This document shows, piece after piece, positions 43,450-54,600 of a stretch of DNA of 64,000 bases. Both the position numbers and the translations under genes were made by a program. Each line of letters starts with the position of its first letter. Within the stretch, counting starts at the first letter, position 1. The stretch is taken from contig CALHWB010000040.1 of NCBI GenBank assembly GCA_938036835.1, positions 1 through 64,000 on the forward strand, written 5' to 3'. Source of the stretch: an uncultured Propionibacterium sp. GTDB lineage: Bacteria; Actinomycetota; Actinomycetes; Propionibacteriales; Propionibacteriaceae. The notes below the pieces were generated by a model. That model was not told where the DNA came from and searched no databases. It saw nothing but the letters and a program-made list of their open reading frames with translations.

Positions 43450-44241
43450 TCAGGCAGACCCGAGCAGATCGTAGAAGCGCACGATGGCGGCGAACTCCTC
43501 GGCCTTTAGGCTGGCGCCACCGACCAGGCAGCCATCGACATCTGGCTGGGCCATGATTGCTCCGACATTGCCGGCCTTAACCGAGCCGCCGTACTGAACC
43601 CGGATGGCATCGGCAACCGAATCGCCGTAGAGCTCGCGGATGGCCAGCCGAATAGCCCCGCAGACTTCCTGGGCATCCTCAGGGGTGGCCACCTCACCGG
43701 TGCCGATCGCCCAGATGGGTTCATAGGCGATGACCAGACCGGCCGCATCGGCGCCCGAAACATCGGCCAATGCCGCCCGCACCTGAGCCACCGTGTGCTC
43801 CACATGGCGCCCCTGTTTGCGCACCTCCAGCCCTTCGCCGACGCAGATGATCGGGGTCAGCCCGCTGCCCAGTGCCTTGATGGCCTTCGCGTTGACCACC
43901 TCGTCGGTCTCCCGGTGGTATTCGCGCCGCTCCGAATGGCCAACGATCACATAGCCGCAGTCGAGCTTAACCAGCATGGCCGCCGAGATATCGCCGGTAT
44001 AGGCCCCATCATCGTGCTGCGACAGATCCTGGGCGCCAAGCTTGATGGGCAGCTTGTCGCCATCGATGAGGGTCTGCACGGTCCGCAGATCGGTAAACGG
44101 TGGAATCACCACCGCTTCGCATTTGGCCGGATCGTATCGCTCATCGGCCAGCGTCCAGGCTAGTTTCTGGACGAGCCCAACCGCGTCGATATGGTTTAGG
44201 TTCATCTTCCAGTTACCCGCCATGATCGGGGTTCGGGTCAT
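43450..44241 (-). CDS. tpiA: Triosephosphate isomerase
   Basis: 263 residues with catalytic His in VGHSERR and Glu in AYEPIWAIGTG, and the phosphate-binding GGSVKAGN. Overlaps the pgk stop by four bases. Confidence 0.97.
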   Translation of the reverse strand: MTRTPIMAGNWKMNLNHIDAVGLVQKLAWTLADERYDPAKCEAVVIPPFTDLRTVQTLIDGDKLPIKLGAQDLSQHDDGAYTGDISAAMLVKLDCGYVIVGHSERREYHRETDEVVNAKAIKALGSGLTPIICVGEGLEVRKQGRHVEHTVAQVRAALADVSGADAAGLVIAYEPIWAIGTGEVATPEDAQEVCGAIRLAIRELYGDSVADAIRVQYGGSVKAGNVGAIMAQPDVDGCLVGGASLKAEEFAAIVRFYDLLGSA

Positions 44242-45461
44242 GACTGCGCTCCTTCCGCCTCCAGCACCGACAGACCGGGCAACTGCTTACCCTCCAGGTA
44301 CTCCAATGAGGCACCGCCGCCGGTGGAGATCCAGCCGAAACGATCGTCTGCATATCCCAGGTCGCGAACGATAGCCGCCGAATCGCCGCCGCCGATCACG
44401 GTCAACCCATCGACCTCGGCGATTGCCCTGGCGACCGCGGCGGTACCATTTGCCAGGGCCGGGATCTCGGCAACCCCCATGGGTCCATTCCAGAACACCG
44501 TCCGTGCGCCACGAATGGTCTCGGCGAAGAGTGCCTCGGTTTCCGGCCCGATATCCAAGCCCTGCCGGTCGACCGGCATCTGGTCGGCGGCAACCACCTG
44601 CACCTCACCGATCACCTTCCGGGCCTCGAAGTCCATGCCGGAGGCCACCCGGACATCCACCGGCAGCAGAATCTGCTTGCCGGCGTCCTCAGCGGCCTTC
44701 AGATAGCCAACGCATTCGGTCACCTTCGAGTCATCCAGAATCGAGGCACCGACCTCATAGCCCTTTGCCTTGAGGAAGGTATAGGCCATGCCACCGCCGA
44801 TCACCAGGGTGTCGGCTACCTTTAGCAGGTTGTCGATCACCGCCAGCTTGTCGGCTACCTTGGCCCCGCCCAGCACCACCACGAATGGTCGTTCGGGCTC
44901 GGTAGTGAGCTTGCTCAGCACCTCGACTTCCTTGGCGACCAGTTCGCCGGCCGCGGCCGGTAACAGCTTCGCGATGTCGTAGACCGATGCCTGCTTGCGG
45001 TGCACCACACCGAACCCGTCAGAAACGTACAACTCACCCAGCTCGGCATATTTCGCGGCCAGCTCGGCCCGCGCGGCCTCATCCTTGGACTCCTCGGCCG
45101 GCTCATAACGCACATTCTCGACCAGGCAGATCTGGCCTTCAGCTAGCCCAGCAGCCAGGGAATGGGCGGATTCGCCAACCACATCGGTAGCCAATTTGAC
45201 CTCGGCGCCGAGCAGCTCACCTAGTCGCTTCGCAACCGGAGACAATGAGTACTTCGGATTGACCTGGCCCTTGGGGCGCCCCAGATGGGCCAGCACTATG
45301 GTCTTGGCGCCGGCAACTCGCAACTTGGTGAGAGTCGGCAGGGCCGCCTTGATGCGGCCATCATCGGTGATCACATCACCATCAAGCGGCACATTGAAAT
45401 CGCAGCGGATTACGACTGCCTTGCCGCGGATGCTGTCCAGCCATTCGTGCACAGAGCGCAC
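44238..45461 (-). CDS. pgk: Phosphoglycerate kinase
   Basis: 407 residues, full length. RCDFNVPLDGD, the VLAHLGRPKG substrate loop, and the nucleotide-binding GGGDSAAIV are present. Middle gene of gap-pgk-tpiA. Confidence 0.97.
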   Translation of the reverse strand: MRSVHEWLDSIRGKAVVIRCDFNVPLDGDVITDDGRIKAALPTLTKLRVAGAKTIVLAHLGRPKGQVNPKYSLSPVAKRLGELLGAEVKLATDVVGESAHSLAAGLAEGQICLVENVRYEPAEESKDEAARAELAAKYAELGELYVSDGFGVVHRKQASVYDIAKLLPAAAGELVAKEVEVLSKLTTEPERPFVVVLGGAKVADKLAVIDNLLKVADTLVIGGGMAYTFLKAKGYEVGASILDDSKVTECVGYLKAAEDAGKQILLPVDVRVASGMDFEARKVIGEVQVVAADQMPVDRQGLDIGPETEALFAETIRGARTVFWNGPMGVAEIPALANGTAAVARAIAEVDGLTVIGGGDSAAIVRDLGYADDRFGWISTGGGASLEYLEGKQLPGLSVLEAEGAQS

Positions 45462-45505
45462 AGTGGATCCCTCCTGATTGGATTCGTCGACGGACGCGGT
45501 ACGGA

Positions 45506-45539
45506 GCGGGGCGTGTCAGCCACAGCCGACACGCCCCGC
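45506..45539 (-). terminator. Strong stem-loop between gap and pgk
   Basis: GCGGGGCGTGTC and GACACGCCCCGC form a 12-bp perfect stem with a ten-base loop, 24 bp after the gap stop. It may end part of the transcripts, or protect the gap mRNA so that gap outweighs pgk and tpiA. Confidence 0.75.
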
Positions 45540-45563
45540 CCGAACAACCGATCCGATTATTGA

Positions 45564-46568
45564 TCAGAGCTTGCTGCCGACCAGCTTGGCCAGATCGACC
45601 AACCGGTTCGAATAACCCCATTCGTTGTCGTACCACGACAGGATCTTGACCAAATCCCCGATGACCTTGGTGTAGGAGGCATCGAAGATACTGGAGTGCG
45701 AATCGCCCTGGATGTCGGCGACCACGATCGGATCCTCGGTGTAAGACAAGATGCCCTTCAGCGGGCCTTCGGCGGCGTCCTTGACCGCAGCGTTGACGGC
45801 CGCTACGCTGACTTCCTTGTTAGCCACAAAGCTGAGATCGGTGACCGATCCGGTGGGCACCGGAACGCGCAGCGCAAAGCCATCGAACTTGCCCTTCAGT
45901 TCCGGCAGCACCAGGGCCACCGCCTGAGCGGCGCCGGTCTTGGTGGGGATGATATTTACCGCGGCTGCCCGAGCGCGACGCAGATCCTTGTGCGGGCCAT
46001 CCATCAGATTCTGATCGGCGGTGTAGGCATGCACGGTGGTCATCAGGCCGCGCTCAATGCCGAAGGTGTCGTTGAGCACCTTGGCCACCGGTGCCAGGCA
46101 GTTGGTGGTGCAGGAGGCATTCGAAATGATGTTGTGGGCAGCCGGGTCATAATCGCCATCGTTTACTCCCATCACCACGGTGATGTCCTCATTCTTCGCG
46201 GGAGCGGAGATGAGTACCTTCTTGGCGCCCGCCTTGATGTGCGCACCGGCGGCCGCAGCCTCGGTGAACCGTCCGGTGGACTCGATCACGATGTCGACAC
46301 CGAGCTCACCCCAAGGCAGCGCGGCAGGATCGCGCTCTGCAAGAACCTTCAGGGTGTGGCCGTCCGCGGTGATCGACTCTTCGTCGTAGGTGATCTCGCC
46401 GGGGAAGCGACCCAGGGTGGAGTCGTACTTCAGGAGAGTGGCGAGGGTCTTGTTATCGGTGAGGTCATTGGCGGCCACAATCTCGATATCAGCACCCTGC
46501 TGTTTCGCGGCGCGATAGAAGTTGCGGCCGATGCGGCCAAAGCCATTGATGCCAACCTTGACGGTCAT
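45564..46568 (-). CDS. gap: Glyceraldehyde-3-phosphate dehydrogenase
   Basis: 334 residues. NAD-binding INGFGRIGRNFYRA at the N-terminus and catalytic Cys in SNASCTTNCLAP. ATG 46568 follows AAGGGGA. A candidate -10 TAGACT lies at 46637-46642. Confidence 0.97.
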   Translation of the reverse strand: MTVKVGINGFGRIGRNFYRAAKQQGADIEIVAANDLTDNKTLATLLKYDSTLGRFPGEITYDEESITADGHTLKVLAERDPAALPWGELGVDIVIESTGRFTEAAAAGAHIKAGAKKVLISAPAKNEDITVVMGVNDGDYDPAAHNIISNASCTTNCLAPVAKVLNDTFGIERGLMTTVHAYTADQNLMDGPHKDLRRARAAAVNIIPTKTGAAQAVALVLPELKGKFDGFALRVPVPTGSVTDLSFVANKEVSVAAVNAAVKDAAEGPLKGILSYTEDPIVVADIQGDSHSSIFDASYTKVIGDLVKILSWYDNEWGYSNRLVDLAKLVGSKL

Positions 46569-46699
46569 AAAGTGATCCCCTTCAGAGATGCGGTGCCTGT
46601 ACCTGGGCACGAATACCAACTTTCTTGGTCGTGCCCAGTCTAACGGCTACTCACCGGCCTGGGGAGTTCCGGTACCAGTACAAAACGACTTTGGTCTAT

Positions 46700-47686
46700 T
46701 CAGTCCCGATCCGCCAGCATCTCGGGCGTCAGCGCCGCCGCCGTATTGGGAATGCCCCGCTCGGCAGCCGCCTTGTCGGCCAATGCCAGTAGCCGGCGGA
46801 TCCGACCCGCTATGGCATCCTTGGTCAGCGGCGGATCGTGCAGCGCACCCAACTCCTCCAGGCTGACCTGCTTGTGCGACACCCGCAGTTGACCGGCAGC
46901 CAACAGATGCTCGGGCACCTCAGTTCCCAGGATCTCCAGGGCGCGCGATACCCGCGCGCCGGCAGCGACAGCCGCCCGGGCGGACCTACGGAGATTGGCA
47001 TCATCGAAGTTTGCCAGGCGGTTAGCGCTGGCCCGTACCTCACGACGCACCCGGCGTTCTTCCCACTGAAGAACCGACTCATGGGCTCCCATTCGAGTCA
47101 GCAGGGCCGCGATCGCATCCCCATCGCGCACCACCACGCGATCGACCTGTCGGACTTCCCGCGCCTTTGCCGGGATATCCAGCCGCCGAGCGGCGCCCAC
47201 CAGGGCCAGCGCCGCCTCGGAACTGGGACTGGTCACCTCGAGCGACATGGATCGACCGGGTTCGGTCAGCGAGCCGCGTGCCAGGAATGCGGCCCGCCAC
47301 ACGGCCACCTGCTCTTTCTGACCGGAACCCACCACCTGAGCGGGCAGCCCGCGGGCCGGCCTTCCCCGAGAATCGATCAACCCGGTCTGCCGGGCCAAGG
47401 CCTGAGCATCACGCATCATCCGCAGCACATAGCGGGTACCGCGCTTGATACCCGAGGAACTGATCACCAGCAACTCCGACTCGAAGCCGTACAGGTCGGT
47501 GATGGCCTGCCGCAACCGGCGGGCAGCTCCACCGGCATCGAACTCGGCCTCGATCGCTATGCGTCCCCCGGCCAGATGCAGCCCACCGCTGAAACGCAGC
47601 ATGGTGGCCACCTCGGCAATCCGAGTCGCAGGTCTCATGATCCGCACCGCCGCGAGTTCCGACTTCACCTGTTGAGTCAATGCCAC
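46700..47686 (-). CDS. whiA: Sporulation/division regulator WhiA
   Basis: 328 residues. N-terminal LAGLIDADG-like domain (VKSELAAVR ... FSGGLHLAG) and C-terminal helix-turn-helix (DPPLTKDAIAGRIRRLLALAD). GTG 47686 gives the usual N-terminus (ALTQQVKSEL); ATG 47704 would also be in frame. The rapZ-yvcK-whiA order is standard. Confidence 0.94.
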   Translation of the reverse strand: MALTQQVKSELAAVRIMRPATRIAEVATMLRFSGGLHLAGGRIAIEAEFDAGGAARRLRQAITDLYGFESELLVISSSGIKRGTRYVLRMMRDAQALARQTGLIDSRGRPARGLPAQVVGSGQKEQVAVWRAAFLARGSLTEPGRSMSLEVTSPSSEAALALVGAARRLDIPAKAREVRQVDRVVVRDGDAIAALLTRMGAHESVLQWEERRVRREVRASANRLANFDDANLRRSARAAVAAGARVSRALEILGTEVPEHLLAAGQLRVSHKQVSLEELGALHDPPLTKDAIAGRIRRLLALADKAAAERGIPNTAAALTPEMLADRD

Positions 47687-47724
47687 GCGGGCATCATTGC
47701 ACATTCCCAACCGTTGTCGGCCGG

Positions 47725-48669
47725 TCAACCGATCATCAGCTCGGCAAATACCGCAGCCAACCGGAGCGGATCATGGCGAGCGGTGCCATCGTGACGGCGC
47801 ACATCGGCGATCAGCAGCCGGGCTCCCAGGTTGGCGGCGAAACCGGCCAGATGCGGGTCCGTGGCGGCAAAGGCCGAATCGGCGACGATCGTGTCGAAAC
47901 GCAATCCGGGCGCGTGCTCGGCGATTATCTCCAAATGCTGGGCGGGGCTAACCCCAGCGGTCTCATCGGCGGGGGCCACATTCAAGGTGAGCACGCGATG
48001 GCCGGCGGCACCGATGATGGCCGCGGCGAGCTCGGGTACCAGCAGATGCGGTAGCACCGAGGTAAACCACGAACCGGGCCCGAGCACCACGAAGTCGGCC
48101 TGCTGCACCGCGGCCAGTGCCTCCGGGCAGGCCGGCGGCTGGTCGGGCAACAGCCGCAGGTTGGTCACCCGGCCGCTGGTCACCGCCACCTCATGTTGGC
48201 CACGTACCACGCAGAACTCATCGGGACGGTCTGGGTCTGCCCCGATCACATCGGCCTCAATCGACAACGGCTCCAGTGACATGGGCAGCACCCGGCCACG
48301 AGCCTTCAACAGCTGCCCGACCAGTTCCAGCCCGCTGACCGGATCAAACTGCTGCCAGACCCCCTCGATCAGCAGATTCCCGATGGCATGCCCATTCAAT
48401 GGCCCACCGCTCTCGAAGCGGGATTGCAGCACTCTCGCCCAGCCACGACCAATCGAATCGTCCCCGCACAGCGCCGCCAAAGCCATCCGCAGATCGCCGG
48501 GCGGCAGCCCACCAAGTTCCCGGCGCAACCGCCCCGAGGAACCACCGTTGTCGGCGACGGTCACCACCGCGGTCAGCTCGTCGGTGATCTGCCGCAGCGC
48601 CTGTAGGGTCGCGGAAAGGCCGTGCCCCCCGCCCAGCGCTGTCACCCGGGGTAGTCGGTGCCCGCTCAT
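47725..48669 (-). CDS. yvcK: YvcK/GlmR-family protein (CofD-like)
   Basis: 314 residues with LGGGHGLSATLQALR and TVADNGGSSGRLRRELGGLPPGDLR. Relatives bind UDP-GlcNAc and steer carbon to cell-wall precursors. Four-base overlap with rapZ. Confidence 0.94.
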   Translation of the reverse strand: MSGHRLPRVTALGGGHGLSATLQALRQITDELTAVVTVADNGGSSGRLRRELGGLPPGDLRMALAALCGDDSIGRGWARVLQSRFESGGPLNGHAIGNLLIEGVWQQFDPVSGLELVGQLLKARGRVLPMSLEPLSIEADVIGADPDRPDEFCVVRGQHEVAVTSGRVTNLRLLPDQPPACPEALAAVQQADFVVLGPGSWFTSVLPHLLVPELAAAIIGAAGHRVLTLNVAPADETAGVSPAQHLEIIAEHAPGLRFDTIVADSAFAATDPHLAGFAANLGARLLIADVRRHDGTARHDPLRLAAVFAELMIG

Positions 48670-49589
48670 TCCCGCCCCAAATCCCGGTGTAGGACACTCA
48701 CCTGAATACCGCGAGCGCGCAACCGGGCCGCGAAAGCCTCGCTGATCGTGGTGGAACGGTGCTTTCCCCCGGTGCAGCCGATGGCCACGGTTGCCTGATG
48801 CTTGCCTTCCCGCTCATAGCCGGGCTGGATGATGGTGATCAACTGCTCCAGCTGGTCCAAGAACTCCGCCGCCCCGGGCTGACCCAGCACGTAGTCACTG
48901 ACCGCCTCCGACAGACCGGTCTGGGGACGCAGACTCGGCACCCAGTGCGGGTTCGGCAGGAAGCGGACGTCGAAAACCATGTCGGCGTCCAACGGCACGC
49001 CATTCTTGAATCCAAAACTCATCACCTGGAAACGGGTGGCCTGCTCGTCCCCCGAAGCGTAGAGGTGCCCGACCCGGTGAGTGAGCTGGTGCACGGTCAG
49101 GTTGGAGGTATCGATCACCACGTCGGCGTCGGCACGTAGATTACGCATCATGCGGCGTTCCTTGGCCACCGCCTGGATGATCGAACCGCCGCCTTGCAAC
49201 GGCAGAGGCCGCCGGGACGACTCTTGGCGGCGCACGATCGCTTGATCGTCGGCTTCCAAGAAGCAGATCTCCGGTCTGGTCTGGTGGGCCTCCAATTGGG
49301 CCAACACCACCGGCAGTTGGTCGAACATCTCCCGAGATCGGACATCCAGACCGACCGCAAGCCTGACCTGACCGCCACGGCGAGCGGTGTCGATCAGTTG
49401 AGGCAGCAGACTAGGCGGCAGATTGTCAACCACGAACCAGCCCAGATCCTCCATGGCATGCATGGCGGTTCGCCGCCCCGCACCCGACATGCCGGTGATG
49501 ATCACCACCCGCGGCGCGGTGGGCGAATCGGCCTGCTGGGCGCATCCCGGTGACGTGGTGCTTGTCGGCTGGCTCACATCAGTCATCAT
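48666..49589 (-). CDS. rapZ: RapZ-family nucleotide-binding protein
   Basis: 307 residues. The P-loop reads GMSGAGRRT, with Arg in place of the usual Lys, as in many actinobacterial members. The C-terminal part has IGCTGGKHRS. RapZ binds RNA and tunes GlmS in E. coli; the actinobacterial role is less clear. Confidence 0.93.
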   Translation of the reverse strand: MMTDVSQPTSTTSPGCAQQADSPTAPRVVIITGMSGAGRRTAMHAMEDLGWFVVDNLPPSLLPQLIDTARRGGQVRLAVGLDVRSREMFDQLPVVLAQLEAHQTRPEICFLEADDQAIVRRQESSRRPLPLQGGGSIIQAVAKERRMMRNLRADADVVIDTSNLTVHQLTHRVGHLYASGDEQATRFQVMSFGFKNGVPLDADMVFDVRFLPNPHWVPSLRPQTGLSEAVSDYVLGQPGAAEFLDQLEQLITIIQPGYEREGKHQATVAIGCTGGKHRSTTISEAFAARLRARGIQVSVLHRDLGRE

Positions 49590-49670
49590 CCCAGACCTAC
49601 CCGGCCCGGCCCAACGGCGCGCGGGAATTCCCGGCAGGGAGTCTATTCGACCAGCCGGTGGCCGAGCGAT

Positions 49671-51653
49671 TCAGTCGCCGACGATCTCACCGGTTGCGGT
49701 ATTGACCGCCATCGGAACCTCCTCGCCGGCAAGCGCAATCACCACTGCCCGGGCGGTAGCCGGCCCGAATCCCGGCAGGGCCGCGATCTGGTCGAGACTA
49801 GCGGAGCGCAGCTTCTTCAGACTGCCGAAATGACCTAACAGCGTCCGCCGGCGCACCTCGCCCAGCCCGGGCACGGCATCCAGCAGCGACTCCACCATCG
49901 CCCTGGAGCGACGTCCCCGATGGTGGGTGATGGCGAAGCGATGGGATTCGTCACGTACCCGCTGTAGCAAGTACAGTCCTTCGGAAGCCCGCGGCAAGAT
50001 CAGCGGGTAATCCTGGTCAGGCAGCCAGACCTCCTCAAGCCTCTTGGCCAGCCCGATCAGGGCAATCTCCGAGGCCAGCCCAAGGTCATCGAGCACCTGC
50101 CGGGCAGCGCACACTTGGGGTAGGCCCCCATCGACCACGACCAGCGCCGGAGCGTAGGCGAACCGCCGAGGTGCCCCGCTGGTGGGATCCATCAATGCCG
50201 GTCCTTGTTCGTCCAGTCCATCCTCGATCATCGAGGCCCGATCGGCCAGCAGCCGGTTGAATCTGCGGCGTAGCACCTCATCCATCGCTGCGCTGTCATT
50301 GGAACCCTCGAAGCTCTTGATCACGAACCTGCGATATTCCGATTTACGCGCCAGCCCGTCCTCGAACACCACCATGGAACCGACCACCTCGGTGCCCTGC
50401 AGGTGCGAGATGTCGAACCCCTCGATCCGCAGCGGGGCGCTAGCCAACCCCAGCGCCTCTTGGAGTTCGGCCAGGGCACGACCCCGGGTACTCAGATCGG
50501 CGGCACGTCTGGTCTTGTGCGCCGTCAACGCCTCGGCCGCATTGCGGGCGACGGTCCCCAACAGAGCGGCTTTAGCGCCACGCCGCGGCACATGCACCCT
50601 GACCCGGGCCCCTCGTTGTTCGGCGAGTAGTCCGGTCAGCACCTCACCGGACGCGGGCATGACCGGCACCAGCACCTCCGGGGGGATCGTGCTTACACAA
50701 TCGGCGTGAAACCCCTGCTCCTCGGCATACAGCCGCAACAGCACGGTCTCGATCAGTTCGGCCTCGGCGGCATCGTCGGCCCGGTCGGCCACCCAGCCCT
50801 GTTCGCCTCGGACGCGACCAGCCCGAACGTGGAAGATCTGGACCGCCACCTCCAGCGGATCGGTAGCCAACGCGACCACGTCGGCATCGGTGCCATCGGG
50901 CAACACGATGGCATTGCGCTCGGTGGCCTGACGCAACGCCGCCAACGAATCACGCAGAATAGCCGCCTGCTCATAGGCCTGCTGCTCGGCGGCCGCCCGC
51001 ATCTGATCGGTCAACTTGCGTTCCAGGCCGCGTGTCTGCCCAGCCCAGAAGGCACAGAAATCGGTCACCAGTTCCCGATGGGCGGTCGCATCCACCCGGC
51101 CCACGCAGGGTGCCGCGCATTTGCCGATGTGCCCAAGCAGGCAGGGCCGCCCGGCGGCGATCGCAGTACGGAACACCCCGTCGCTGCAAGACCTCATCGG
51201 GAATACCCGCAATAGCGAATCCACCGATTCCCGAACGGCCCAGGCCTGCCCAAAGGGACCGAAATAGCGCCAACCCTTGCGTTTGGCGCCGCGTCCCACG
51301 AACACTCTGGGAAACTCCTCCGACCAGGTCACACAGAGCCAGGGATAGGACTTGTCGTCGCGATACTTGATATTGAACCGCGGATCGAACTGCTTGATCC
51401 AGGTGTACTCGAGTTGGAGGGCTTCCAGTTCGTTATGCACCACTGTCCAGTCGATCCGGGCCGCAGTGCGCACCATGGTCTGGGTGCGGAAGTGCAGCCC
51501 GGCCGGATCGACGAAATAGGAGTTCAGCCGGTTCCGCAGGTTCTTGGCCTTACCGACATAGATCACCTGACCGTAAGCGTCAATGAACCGGTAAACTCCC
51601 GGATCGGTTGGGATGCTGCTCGGCTGCGGCCGATAGCTGGCCGGATCTGCCAT
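49671..51653 (-). CDS. uvrC: Excinuclease subunit UvrC
   Basis: 660 residues from ATG 51653. N-terminal GIY-YIG nuclease (PGVYRFIDAYGQVIYVGKAKN read in parts), a UVR-like helical region, the RNase H-like C-terminal nuclease (RIEGFDISHLQGTEVVGSMVVFEDG, in parts), and helix-hairpin-helix motifs at the end. Starts one base after the uvrA stop. Confidence 0.95.
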   Translation of the reverse strand: MADPASYRPQPSSIPTDPGVYRFIDAYGQVIYVGKAKNLRNRLNSYFVDPAGLHFRTQTMVRTAARIDWTVVHNELEALQLEYTWIKQFDPRFNIKYRDDKSYPWLCVTWSEEFPRVFVGRGAKRKGWRYFGPFGQAWAVRESVDSLLRVFPMRSCSDGVFRTAIAAGRPCLLGHIGKCAAPCVGRVDATAHRELVTDFCAFWAGQTRGLERKLTDQMRAAAEQQAYEQAAILRDSLAALRQATERNAIVLPDGTDADVVALATDPLEVAVQIFHVRAGRVRGEQGWVADRADDAAEAELIETVLLRLYAEEQGFHADCVSTIPPEVLVPVMPASGEVLTGLLAEQRGARVRVHVPRRGAKAALLGTVARNAAEALTAHKTRRAADLSTRGRALAELQEALGLASAPLRIEGFDISHLQGTEVVGSMVVFEDGLARKSEYRRFVIKSFEGSNDSAAMDEVLRRRFNRLLADRASMIEDGLDEQGPALMDPTSGAPRRFAYAPALVVVDGGLPQVCAARQVLDDLGLASEIALIGLAKRLEEVWLPDQDYPLILPRASEGLYLLQRVRDESHRFAITHHRGRRSRAMVESLLDAVPGLGEVRRRTLLGHFGSLKKLRSASLDQIAALPGFGPATARAVVIALAGEEVPMAVNTATGEIVGD

Positions 51654-51654
51654 C

Positions 51655-54600
51655 TCAAGCCGCCGGGTTCTTGCCGGTTCGGCGCCGTGCGCTCCCGCGC
51701 CGGTCGGCCACCGGCGCACTGTCGGCAGCCACCACCCGGCGATGCTTCTTCGGCCTGTCGCCGAGCGCGATCAATGGCTCTTCCCCGGCCGAGGCGCCGG
51801 CCTGCGGCACCGGCCGGCCGGCAAGCAGTTCGGCCAGGAACACCCCGGTGTGGCTCCCCGTAGTGGCGGCCACCTGCTCCGGGGTACCGACGGCCACCAC
51901 CCGACCACCCCGGTGTCCGCCCTCGGGTCCCATGTCAATGACCCAGTCGGCGGTTTTGATGACATCAAGGTTGTGCTCGATGACCACCACGGTGTTGCCG
52001 GCGTCCACCAGCCGGTGCAGCACCCCGAGCAATCGGCCGATGTCCTCGAAATGCAGGCCGGTAGTCGGTTCGTCCAGTACATAGAGAGTACGACCGGTTG
52101 CCCGCCGCTGCAGCTCGGCAGCCAGCTTGACCCGTTGGGCTTCACCACCGGAAAGAGTGGTAGCCGGTTGCCCCAGACGCACATAGCCCAAGCCGACCTC
52201 AACCAGGGTCGTCAGATGACGCGAGATCGCCTGGATGGGTGAGAAAAACTCCGCGGCCTCCTCAATCGGCATGTCGAGCACCTCCGCGATGGTGCGCCCC
52301 TTGTAACGCACCTCGAGGGTTTCACGGTTATAGCGTGCGCCATGACAAACTTCACAAGGCACATACACATCGGGCAGGAAGTTCATCTCGATGCGGATCG
52401 TGCCGTCCCCCAGGCAGTTTTCACAGCGTCCCCCCTTAACATTGAAGCTGAACCGACCCGGTTGGTAGCCCCGCACCTTCGCCTCCGGGGTCTGGCTGAA
52501 CAGGGCGCGGATCTTGTCGAATACCCCGGTGTAGGTAGCCGGATTAGAACGTGGGGATCGCCCGATCGGCGACTGATCGACATGGACCACCTTGTTTATG
52601 GCCTCCACACCGGTGATTCCGCGATGCCTGCCGGGTACGTCCCTGGCACCATAGATGGTTTTGGCCAGCGAGTTGTACAGGATCGCATTCACCAGCGAGG
52701 ACTTTCCAGAACCGCTCACTCCCGTTACGGCGATGAGTTTGCCCAGCGGAAAATCCACCGTGATATCACGCAGATTGTTCTCCATGGCACCGTGCACGGT
52801 AATCAACCGGCCATTTCCCGCTCTTCGCGCCGCGGGCAGGGCGATCTCACGGCGTCCCGAGAGATAGGCCCCGGTCAGCGAATCCTCGTTGGCCACCAGC
52901 GCCTCCAGATCGCCACTGACTACTACCCGCCCACCGTGCTCACCGGCGCCGGGCCCGATATCCACCAGATGATCGGCCGCCCGGATGGTGTCCTCATCAT
53001 GTTCGACGACGATCAGTGTGTTACCCAAATCACGTAGCCGCTCCAGGGTCTGGATCAACCGTCGATTGTCGCGTTGATGCAAGCCGATCGATGGCTCATC
53101 GAGCACATACAGCACCCCGGTCAGACCGGAGCCGATCTGGGTGGCCAGCCGGATGCGCTGAGCCTCGCCCCCCGACAGCGATCCCGCGCTGCGCGCCAGG
53201 GTCAGGTAGTCCAGGCCGACATCTAGCAGGAATCTGGCGCGCGCCCGGATCTCCTTGACCACCTGCCGTGCGATAGCGGTTTCCCGTTCGGTCAGTTCGA
53301 GGGTTGTCACGTATTCGGCGAGCCGGTCGATGGACAGCGCCGTGACCTCGGCAATGTTCAGACCGGACACCGTGACGGCCAGGCTGGCTGGCTTCAGTCG
53401 GGCGCCTCCGCAGGCGGCACAGGGGATCTCCCGCAGATAGGCCCCCCAGCGTTCGCGTGCCGAGTCGGTCTCGGCCTCGGCATGCCGCCGACGGACATGG
53501 GACAGCACGCCTTCGAAGTCCTGGGCATAGCTGCGCACCCGACCAAACCTGTTGCGGTAACGCACGATGACCGGATCGCCGTGGCCATTCAGGATCAGGC
53601 CGCGGACCCGGGGAGACAACTCATCCCACGGGGTATCGACCGAAAAATCGAACTCTTCCGCCATGGACTCGAAGACATGCCCGTAATGGGCGGCCATCGT
53701 GGGACTAGCCCACGGAGCGATGGCGCCTTCCCGCAGGCTCTTCATCCGATCGGGCACTACCAGGTCGGGATCCACCTCCAGGGTGGTGCCCAATCCCGTG
53801 CACACCGCACAGGCACCCCAGGGCGCATTGAAGGAGAACTGCCGCGGCTCTAATTCGTCCAGGGCGATGTCATGCCCGTTCGGGCAGGCCAACTGCTCGC
53901 TGAAGCTGCGGGTGCGCTGGGGGTCGTCGGCATCGCAGTCGATAAAATCCATCACCACCAGGCCATTGGTAAGGCCAAGTGCCGTCTCGACCGAGTCGGT
54001 TATGCGCTGTTGGGCTGACCTCTTGACCGCCACCCGATCGACCACGACATCGATGTCGTGCTTTCGCTGTTTGTCCAGAACGGGCGGATCGGTCAACTGG
54101 TACACCGTCGCGTCCACCTTCACCCGGGCATAGCCTTGGGTCGCCAGATTGCGGAACAACTCGGAGTATTCTCCCTTGCGGCCACGAACCATTGGGGCCA
54201 AGATCTGGCATCGGGTACCCTCTGGCAGCAGCATTACTTGATCGACGATCTGCTGAGGAGTCTGCCGAGTGATCGGCTCGCCGCAGACCAAGCAGTGGGG
54301 ATGGCCGACCCGGGCAAACAGCAGTCGCAGATAGTCATAGATCTCGGTGACCGTGCCCACCGTCGAGCGCGGATTGCGGCTGGTGGACTTCTGATCGATC
54401 GCGACCGCCGGCGAAAGCCCATCGATGAAATCGACGGCTGGTTTGTCGAGTTGGCCCAGGAATTGCCGGGCATAGGCCGACAGGGATTCGACATAGCGGC
54501 GCTGCCCCTCGGCGAAGATCGTATCGAAGGCCAGGGAGGACTTGCCGGATCCGGATAGCCCGGTAAACACTACCAGCGCATCACGCGGCAGATCGATGGT

